From CAZOHG01 sp964579725 (GTDB taxonomy: Bacteria > Zhuqueibacterota > JdFR-76 > BMS3Abin05), in contig CAZOHG010000063.1 of NCBI GenBank assembly GCA_964579725.1, positions 1 through 18,696 of the forward strand: a stretch of 18,696 nt of DNA, written 5' to 3'. The position numbers and the translations under genes are program-made. This document shows, one piece after another, positions 13,828 to 18,696 of the stretch. Below the pieces are notes generated by a model that worked only from the letters and a program-made list of their open reading frames with translations, was not told the origin of the DNA and made no database searches. Numbering within the stretch: position 1 is the stretch's first letter; the number at the start of each line of letters is the position of its first letter.

Positions 13828-16299
13828 CTATTGGGCCGTCCTTTTTTCACCCAAGCGAAATTGAACCAGTGTAACAATCAAAATAACCAAAAACAGCACC
13901 CAACTCATCGCCGAAGCGTATCCCATGCGAAGGTATTCCCAGGCATTCTGGTAAATGTGGTACACCACGACATCTGTGGCGTGGTTGGGCCCGCCTTGCG
14001 TCATGACGTACACCGAGGTAAACACTTGAAAAGAGCCGATTACAGAGGTAATCAGCACAAAAAAAGTGGTGGGCTTCAGCAACGGCAGTGTGATCGAGCG
14101 GAAACGTTGCCAGGGAGAAGCGCCGTCCATAAGGGCGGCTTCGTACAAATAATCGGGAATGCCCTGAAGTCCCGCCAGGAAAATAACCATTTGGTAGCCG
14201 ATGCCCATCCAAATTGTCATGATCATGATCGAAAGAAGGGCTGTTTTGGGGCTGGAAAGCCACGGAACCGGCCCAAATCCAATTTGTTTCAGAAGGAAAT
14301 TGACCAGCCCGTATTGGGGCTGGTAGAGCCATTGCCAAACCAGCGCTACCGCCACAAAGGAAGACACGCTGGGAAGAAAAAAGATAGTCCGAAAAAAATG
14401 AATGCCTCGCAGGCGTTGGTTCATAAGAATTGCCACAAAAAGAGCCGCGGCCATGCCAATTGGCACTTGCAGCGTGTACACGGCCGTGTTTTTCATCGCC
14501 TTCCAGAAAAGAGCGTCGTGAAAGAGGGCTCTAAAATTGCCGAATCCCACAAACGGTTTTGAAGGAGAAATGACGTTCCATTGGTGCAGGCTGAGATAAA
14601 GAGAAAAAATCAGGGGAACAGCAATAAAAACAATGAGATGCAACAAGGAGGGCACTAAAAAGAAGTAGCCTTCCAAAAGAGAGCGGCGTGCTTTTCCGCG
14701 AGTAAAAGAAATGTGTCCCAAAATAAGTAGCAACAGGAAAAGGAGCGTCCCCAACAGAAATTTGAGCACGGTGGCCTGGCCCATGTGTGCAGGTGCCGGG
14801 GCATGCATTCGACGGGATCTCGTCAAAGTTGCGTCCATTTTTCGGGCCGCGCGGGTAAAGGTCGGGTGAATGGCTTGTTTGCCGATGAGAACCTCGTCTA
14901 CGGCATCTTTCGCGATGGCTTCGATTTGGCTGAAGGGTTCCACCACGCTGCCCCAGGGCATCCGGGCGTAGTGAACTTCCTCGAAAAAGATTTGTTCAAT
15001 GCCGAAGGGGTCGTTTTTCACCTGTTCTCGCGCTACTTGAATAATTCCGGGAATGGCAATCCCGGAGGCTGACCGAATGCGGGCGGCTTTTTCTCCTGCC
15101 AAAAAAACGGCCAATTTTACAGCGTCCTCTCGAAAACGGGATGCCTTTGGCACACACCAACCGGATTCGTACATGACCGTGACGTGCTTCCCGCCTTCGG
15201 GGGTTGGTAACGGAGCCACGCCAATGGACATTTTCCCCAAATGCAGGTATTTTTTCAGTGTGGGAATCCACCAGTGTCCGCTTTCAATCATGGCAATGCG
15301 TCCGGTGTAAAAGAGCCCTCCCGTGCCGCCAACCGCAGAAAGGTACTCCCCGAAAGGAGCCACATGGTCACGTACGCGGAGGTTGATGAGAAACTGGAGG
15401 GCTTTTTCGGTTTGGGGTGCATTGAAATAACCGGTGGCCCGCGAGCCGTCGGGACTGAGGACGTCGCCGCCGTTGCTCCAGACCCAGGGAATCCACAAAT
15501 AAAGCCGGTCGGAAAAAGTGGTGCCGAATTGGTCAATGCGCCCGTCGTGGTCAAAATCCCGAGTAAGCTTTTGGGCCAGGGTGCGGTAATTTTCCCACGT
15601 CCAGTTGGGAGACGGGTAGGGTAGGCCCGCGCGGTCGAAAAGGCGTTTGTTGTAGTACATGACCATCGGGGTGAAATCCTTGGGAAGCGCAAATAGAGCC
15701 GAATCGCGCCGGGCAATAGCCAAGACGTTCGGAAAATAGACGGAAAGGTCCACGCCGTATTTTTGGACGTACGGCATGAGGTTAACCAGAACGTGCTGGT
15801 TCAAAAAGGTCGGAATAATGGTAGCATCCAGTAAAAAGACATCCGGCGGATTCCCTGCGGCAATTTCGGTGAGGATTTTTTCTTTGTAGCCCGAGGGAAT
15901 GGTTTCAACCTCAACGCGAATATTGGGGTGATTTTTCATGAATTCGGCAGCAATGCGCCGTTCGAGTTTTAGTTCCTGAGCCCCGGCCCAATTGGCCACC
16001 CGCAGGGTGATCTTAGGTGGAGCGGCCTGTACAAGATTCGAGAAAAAAAAGGCGCTCAAAATTCCACCCCAAACGAAATAAAATCGAAAAAGAAATGGCT
16101 CACCTCGGTGAAAAAAATGGGCCGCGCGGAAAAGGACTTTTGTGAAAAGTCGTAAGAGTTTACGAATCAGGACAAGTACCAATCGGGGAAAAAGAAGGGT
16201 GACACGGCCGCGCGAAGGCTTTTGAAAAGCGGTTTCCTCCCCGCAGGCAAAAATTCCAGGGGGAATCCCGGTTGTTTTTGTCGAATCGTTTCGGGACAT
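13828..16299 (-). CDS. Fusion of extracellular solute-binding protein and MalF-type sugar ABC permease
   Basis: One 823-aa frame holds two proteins that are normally separate. A basic N-terminal tail (~1-69) precedes a hydrophobic segment (~70-90) ending LVQAAPP, which is either an anchor or a signal peptide. Residues ~95-495 form a family-1 solute-binding protein (LRVANWAG, GNPPDVFLLD, WTWENYRTLAQKL, GRIAMIESGHW). After a Pro/Ala linker comes an extra helix (~509-530), a positive loop (TRGKARRS, ~533-540), then a MalF-like permease with six helices (~543-815). The ATPase-docking loop starts EAALMDGA at 720. This order puts the binding domain outside, returns the chain to the cytosol, and starts the permease from inside, so the fusion is topologically sound. 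ATG 16299 has no ribosome site. The MalG-type partner is downstream; the ATPase is absent. Confidence 0.88.
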   Translation of the reverse strand: MSRNDSTKTTGIPPGIFACGEETAFQKPSRGRVTLLFPRLVLVLIRKLLRLFTKVLFRAAHFFHRGEPFLFRFYFVWGGILSAFFFSNLVQAAPPKITLRVANWAGAQELKLERRIAAEFMKNHPNIRVEVETIPSGYKEKILTEIAAGNPPDVFLLDATIIPTFLNQHVLVNLMPYVQKYGVDLSVYFPNVLAIARRDSALFALPKDFTPMVMYYNKRLFDRAGLPYPSPNWTWENYRTLAQKLTRDFDHDGRIDQFGTTFSDRLYLWIPWVWSNGGDVLSPDGSRATGYFNAPQTEKALQFLINLRVRDHVAPFGEYLSAVGGTGGLFYTGRIAMIESGHWWIPTLKKYLHLGKMSIGVAPLPTPEGGKHVTVMYESGWCVPKASRFREDAVKLAVFLAGEKAARIRSASGIAIPGIIQVAREQVKNDPFGIEQIFFEEVHYARMPWGSVVEPFSQIEAIAKDAVDEVLIGKQAIHPTFTRAARKMDATLTRSRRMHAPAPAHMGQATVLKFLLGTLLFLLLLILGHISFTRGKARRSLLEGYFFLVPSLLHLIVFIAVPLIFSLYLSLHQWNVISPSKPFVGFGNFRALFHDALFWKAMKNTAVYTLQVPIGMAAALFVAILMNQRLRGIHFFRTIFFLPSVSSFVAVALVWQWLYQPQYGLVNFLLKQIGFGPVPWLSSPKTALLSIMIMTIWMGIGYQMVIFLAGLQGIPDYLYEAALMDGASPWQRFRSITLPLLKPTTFFVLITSVIGSFQVFTSVYVMTQGGPNHATDVVVYHIYQNAWEYLRMGYASAMSWVLFLVILIVTLVQFRLGEKRTAQ

Positions 16300-16306
16300 T
16301 TTTCAC

Positions 16307-16335
16307 TATTTCACAAAAACAGAGAGCGAAGTCAA
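16307..16335 (-). promoter_or_regulatory. Possible promoter of the binding-protein/permease fusion gene
   Basis: On the minus strand TTGACT (complement of 16330-16335) is followed after 17 bp by GAAATA (complement of 16307-16312), or AATAGT at 19 bp. A transcript from here would begin almost at the ATG 16299. It would be leaderless, or the true start codon lies further in. The -35 is good; the -10 is weak. Confidence 0.35.
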
Positions 16336-16381
16336 GTTCGGAATCTCACCTAAACACAAAATTATTGGGAAACGGAATCTA

Positions 16382-16417
16382 CAAAAAAGCCGCCGGTATG
16401 GCCCGGCGACCTTTTTG
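16382..16417 (-). terminator. Strong GC-rich terminator after acs, potentially bidirectional
   Basis: CGCCGG (16391-16396) and CCGGCG (16403-16408) enclose a 6-nt loop. The stem is extended outward through imperfect pairs into A and T runs on both sides. Read on the minus strand it ends in TTTTTT (complement of 16383-16388), 26 bp after the acs stop, and it separates acs from the transporter genes. The opposite direction also shows a T run (16412-16416). Confidence 0.9.
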
Positions 16418-16442
16418 TAAAAATCCATTTGAACGAGGTGCT

Positions 16443-18335
16443 CTAATCCTCTAACGTACTCAGATCGCCCACGTCTTGACCCAATGCCTGGGCTTTGAGC
16501 ACACGCCGCATGATTTTCCCGCTGCGCGTTTTGGGCAAAGAATCCACAAAATTCACGGCTTCCGGCCGCGCAATGGGGCCAATTTCTCGCGCCACGTGGT
16601 TGCGAAGCTCTTCGGCCAGTTCCGGGGAAGGCTGCTGGCCGGCTTTTAGGATGACAAATGTGTGAATGGCGTGGCCTTTCAGCTCGTGGGGCAGCCCGAT
16701 GGCGGCCGCTTCGGAAACAGCCGGGTGACTGACGAGCGCACTCTCGATCTCCGCCGTGCCCAGGCGGTAGCCGCTCACTTTAATCACGTCGTCAATGCGT
16801 CCGATAATCCAAACGTAGCCGTCTTCGTCGATTCGAGCCGAATCTCCCGCTTTGTACCAGCCCTGCTTTTCGTAATCTTTCCAATAAGTGTTCACGTAGC
16901 GGTCGGGATCGTTTAAAATCGTGCGTGCCATTCCCGGCCAAGGCGCTTTTATGACCAATTTCCCTTCTTCGCCGGGAGCCACTTCATGGCCTTCTTCATC
17001 TACAATGCCAATTTCGATTCCGAAAAAGGGTTTGGTCGCGGAACCGGGCTTCAGCGGCGTGATGGGTAGCGGGGTGATCATAAAACCGCCTGTTTCCGTT
17101 TGCCACCAGGTGTCCATGATGGGGCAGCGCTTCTGGCCAATGACTTCGTAGTACCAGCGCCAGGCTTCGGGATTAATGGGTTCGCCCACGGAGCCGAGAA
17201 GCCGCAAACCGCTCAGGTCGTAACGCTTCGGCCACTCGTCGCCAAATCGCATGAGTCCTCGAATGGCTGTGGGTGACGTGTAGAGAATGTTAATCCCATA
17301 TTTTTCAATCATTTGCCACCAACGATTGGGGTAAGGGAAATTGGGGGCACCCTCGTACATCATGACCGTGGCCCCGTTGATTAGCGGGCCGTACACAATG
17401 TAACTGTGCCCAGTAATCCAGCCGGGGTCTGCCGCGCACCAGAAACGATCCATGTCTTTAATGTCAAAAACGTACCGGTGCGTGGTGGAGGTGTAGACGG
17501 CGTAGCCTCCGTGCGTGTGCACCTGGCCTTTGGGCTTGCCCGTGGTTCCTGACGTGTACAAGATGAAAAGCGGGTCTTCGGCGTCCATGACGGCGGTATC
17601 GCAGGATTCACACGCGATGGGAAAATTCATAAGGTCGTGGTACCAGAAATCGCGGCCGCTTTCCATGTAAACATCTTGGCCTGTACGTTTCACCACGACG
17701 CAGGATTCAACGGTCGGTGAGCGTTTAATGGCCTCGTCCACAATGGCTTTGAGATTATTGATTTTACCGCGCCGCCAGCCGCCGTCCGCCGTAACCAAAA
17801 CCCTGCTTTTGGCGTCCGCAATCCGTTCGGCCAGCGCCTCCACACTAAACCCGCCGTACACCACGCTGTGAATAGCCCCGATTTTGGCGCAGGCCAGCAT
17901 GGAAAACATGAGCTCCGGAATTTGGGGCATGTAAATGGTGACGATGTCACCTTTCTTCACGCCCATGCTTCGCAGAATGTTGGCAAATTTAGAAACCTCG
18001 CGGTCCAGGGCATGGTAGGAAAAGGTGCGAAAATCGCCCGGCTCGCCTTCCCAGATCAGCGCCAGTTTGTTCCGCCGCCAGGTTTTGATGTGACGGTCAA
18101 TGGCGTTGTGGACGATGTTAATTTTTCCGCCCACAAACCATTTGTAGAATGGTTTGTGGCTGTCGTCCAGAACCTGGTCCCATTTTTTGAACCATTCGAG
18201 GTTTTCGGCCTCCCGTGCCCAGAACGCCTCGCGGTTTTCAATTGATTCCTTGTAAAGACTGTCGTAATCCTTAATGGTAGCGTTTTCAACAACTTCCTTC
18301 GAGGGGTAATACACTTCGCCGTGTAGTTTGGCCAT
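16443..18335 (-). CDS. acs: Acetyl-CoA synthetase, AMP-forming
   Basis: Activates acetate to acetyl-CoA via acetyl-AMP in the cytoplasm; used in acetate uptake or overflow recycling. ANL-superfamily motifs are in order. The P-loop is YTSGTTGKPKG (260-270). GSVGEPINPEAW (~381-392) and DTWWQTETGG (408-417) follow, with the Trp that limits the acyl pocket to acetate. The hinge region is GRIDDVIKVSG (~512-522), and the adenylation Lys is K607 in PKTRSGKIMRR, the residue controlled by acetylation in characterised Acs. At 630 aa it is close to the usual ~650. ATG start at 18335 with GGAGAG a few bases upstream. It is a single-gene unit with its own promoter (18523-18551) and terminator. A propionyl-CoA synthetase is less likely given WWQTE and the acetate-type pocket. 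Confidence 0.95.
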   Translation of the reverse strand: MAKLHGEVYYPSKEVVENATIKDYDSLYKESIENREAFWAREAENLEWFKKWDQVLDDSHKPFYKWFVGGKINIVHNAIDRHIKTWRRNKLALIWEGEPGDFRTFSYHALDREVSKFANILRSMGVKKGDIVTIYMPQIPELMFSMLACAKIGAIHSVVYGGFSVEALAERIADAKSRVLVTADGGWRRGKINNLKAIVDEAIKRSPTVESCVVVKRTGQDVYMESGRDFWYHDLMNFPIACESCDTAVMDAEDPLFILYTSGTTGKPKGQVHTHGGYAVYTSTTHRYVFDIKDMDRFWCAADPGWITGHSYIVYGPLINGATVMMYEGAPNFPYPNRWWQMIEKYGINILYTSPTAIRGLMRFGDEWPKRYDLSGLRLLGSVGEPINPEAWRWYYEVIGQKRCPIMDTWWQTETGGFMITPLPITPLKPGSATKPFFGIEIGIVDEEGHEVAPGEEGKLVIKAPWPGMARTILNDPDRYVNTYWKDYEKQGWYKAGDSARIDEDGYVWIIGRIDDVIKVSGYRLGTAEIESALVSHPAVSEAAAIGLPHELKGHAIHTFVILKAGQQPSPELAEELRNHVAREIGPIARPEAVNFVDSLPKTRSGKIMRRVLKAQALGQDVGDLSTLED

Positions 18336-18636
18336 CGCGCTCTCCTTTTGGTTTTGTTAGGACTGAGGGGACTTTTCCAATTAGCGCCTGGGTCGGTTGG
18401 AAACAAGATCTCCACAACAACCGAGCCGGCGCATTGTCGAAACGAACCTTCATGAAAAAATCTATGGGTACAACTGCTGGATTTTTAAGCGATGTTACAA
18501 AGGCAGTGAAAAAGCATGAAGAAAAATAAGGATAATTGTGGAAAAAGTCAATGAATTTATTGGGAGAAATGTTTTGAATCAAGCGAATCCGATTTCCAAA
18601 TAGGGGTTTTGGACGGAAGGATTGCGAAGGAGAAAA
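18336..18636. other. Divergent intergenic region between acs and the partial plus-strand gene (301 bp)
   Basis: It holds the acs promoter (18523-18551) and a long acs leader of roughly 180 nt. It also has a weak plus-strand promoter-like pair, TTGAAT (18574-18579) and CAAATA (18597-18602), for the gene starting at 18637. A 98-codon minus-strand frame (18286-18582) overlaps the acs start, lacks a ribosome site and is not supported as a gene. Confidence 0.5.
18523..18551 (-). promoter_or_regulatory. Sigma70-like promoter of acs
   Basis: On the minus strand TTGACT (complement of 18546-18551) is separated by exactly 17 bp from TATTTT (complement of 18523-18528). The transcript would start near 18516, giving a leader of about 180 nt before ATG 18335. 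That is long enough for leader-level control, though no known riboswitch was recognised. Confidence 0.5.
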
Positions 18637-18696
18637 TTGAGCAAGAAAATTGTCCGTTTTGAATTTGCCATTCCAAATCTTTTTAATTTTCGGGGC
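18637..18696 (+). CDS. Probable start of an unknown gene, cut by the right window edge
   Basis: A TTG at 18637 follows AAGGAG (18627-18632) with a short spacer of 4 bases. It opens a frame with no stop for 20 codons to the window edge. The product begins with a basic start (MSKKIVRF) followed by an ordinary mixed sequence. In the same frame a TAG lies at 18601-18603, so the start must be downstream of it; TTG 18622 is the only other choice and lacks a ribosome site. A weak promoter-like pair lies 35-63 bp upstream. Divergent from acs. Function cannot be judged from 20 residues, and the call rests on the ribosome site and the open frame only. Confidence 0.4.
   Translation, partial: MSKKIVRFEFAIPNLFNFRG

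Noticed and set aside
13801..14562. 253-codon plus-strand open frame opposite the permease half of the fusion gene
   Set aside because: Antisense to conserved permease sequence including the EAA loop; the product is His/Lys/Asn-rich without any recognisable fold, so it is a shadow.
18286..18582. 98-codon minus-strand frame in the acs leader
   Set aside because: It overlaps the acs ribosome site and start, has no ribosome site of its own and spans the promoter elements; not supported as a leader peptide of this length.
1..18696. tRNA, rRNA, CRISPR, IS element or phage genes
   Set aside because: No cloverleaf-like segment, regularly spaced repeats, transposase or integrase motifs were found on reading the intergenic regions and frames on both strands.

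Overview
The window looks like ordinary chromosome from a mid-GC, Gram-negative-type bacterium. My best guess is the Fibrobacteres-Chlorobi-Bacteroidetes (FCB) superphylum or a relative such as KSB1/Calditrichota. The basis is indirect: a UbiA prenyltransferase with archaeal DGGGP-synthase-like motifs beside housekeeping genes, a RodZ homologue, and TTGACT/TATTTT-type promoters. No rRNA, tRNA, CRISPR array, insertion sequence or phage gene is visible.

Left half, plus strand. (i) The 3' part of a beta-propeller (NHL-type) protein runs off the left edge and ends at a strong terminator. (ii) A two-gene RNA-modification unit follows: a RlmD/RumA-type 23S rRNA m5U methyltransferase with an Fe-S cysteine set, and 2 bp later a SpoU/TrmH methyltransferase. 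(iii) Next is a single dehydrogenase resembling 2,4-diaminopentanoate dehydrogenase. (iv) A tightly packed six-gene run covers 4576-8932: exported tandem-PDZ protein, UbiA-family prenyltransferase, three-helix membrane protein, dtd, maf and a rodZ-like gene, ending at a hairpin. (v) A stand-alone calcineurin-like phosphoesterase follows and converges on the next gene.

Right half, minus strand. A carbohydrate-uptake locus runs right to left. It starts with an 823-residue protein that fuses a type-1 extracellular solute-binding protein to a MalF-type permease. A MalG-type permease follows. After a 361-bp palindrome-rich spacer comes a cytoplasmic six-hairpin glycosidase of the GH63/MGH1-like kind. 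No ABC ATPase is present, so the importer probably borrows one from elsewhere. A GC-rich, potentially bidirectional terminator separates this locus from acs (AMP-forming acetyl-CoA synthetase) upstream. Beyond acs, a 301-bp divergent intergenic region leads to what looks like the first 20 codons of another plus-strand gene, cut by the window edge.

The most unusual object is the solute-binding-protein/permease fusion. An added membrane helix and a positively charged cytosolic loop make its topology self-consistent. The second point of interest is the archaeal-type UbiA gene, which may bear on ether-lipid synthesis in this lineage. All functional statements are read from motifs by eye; no database search was possible.
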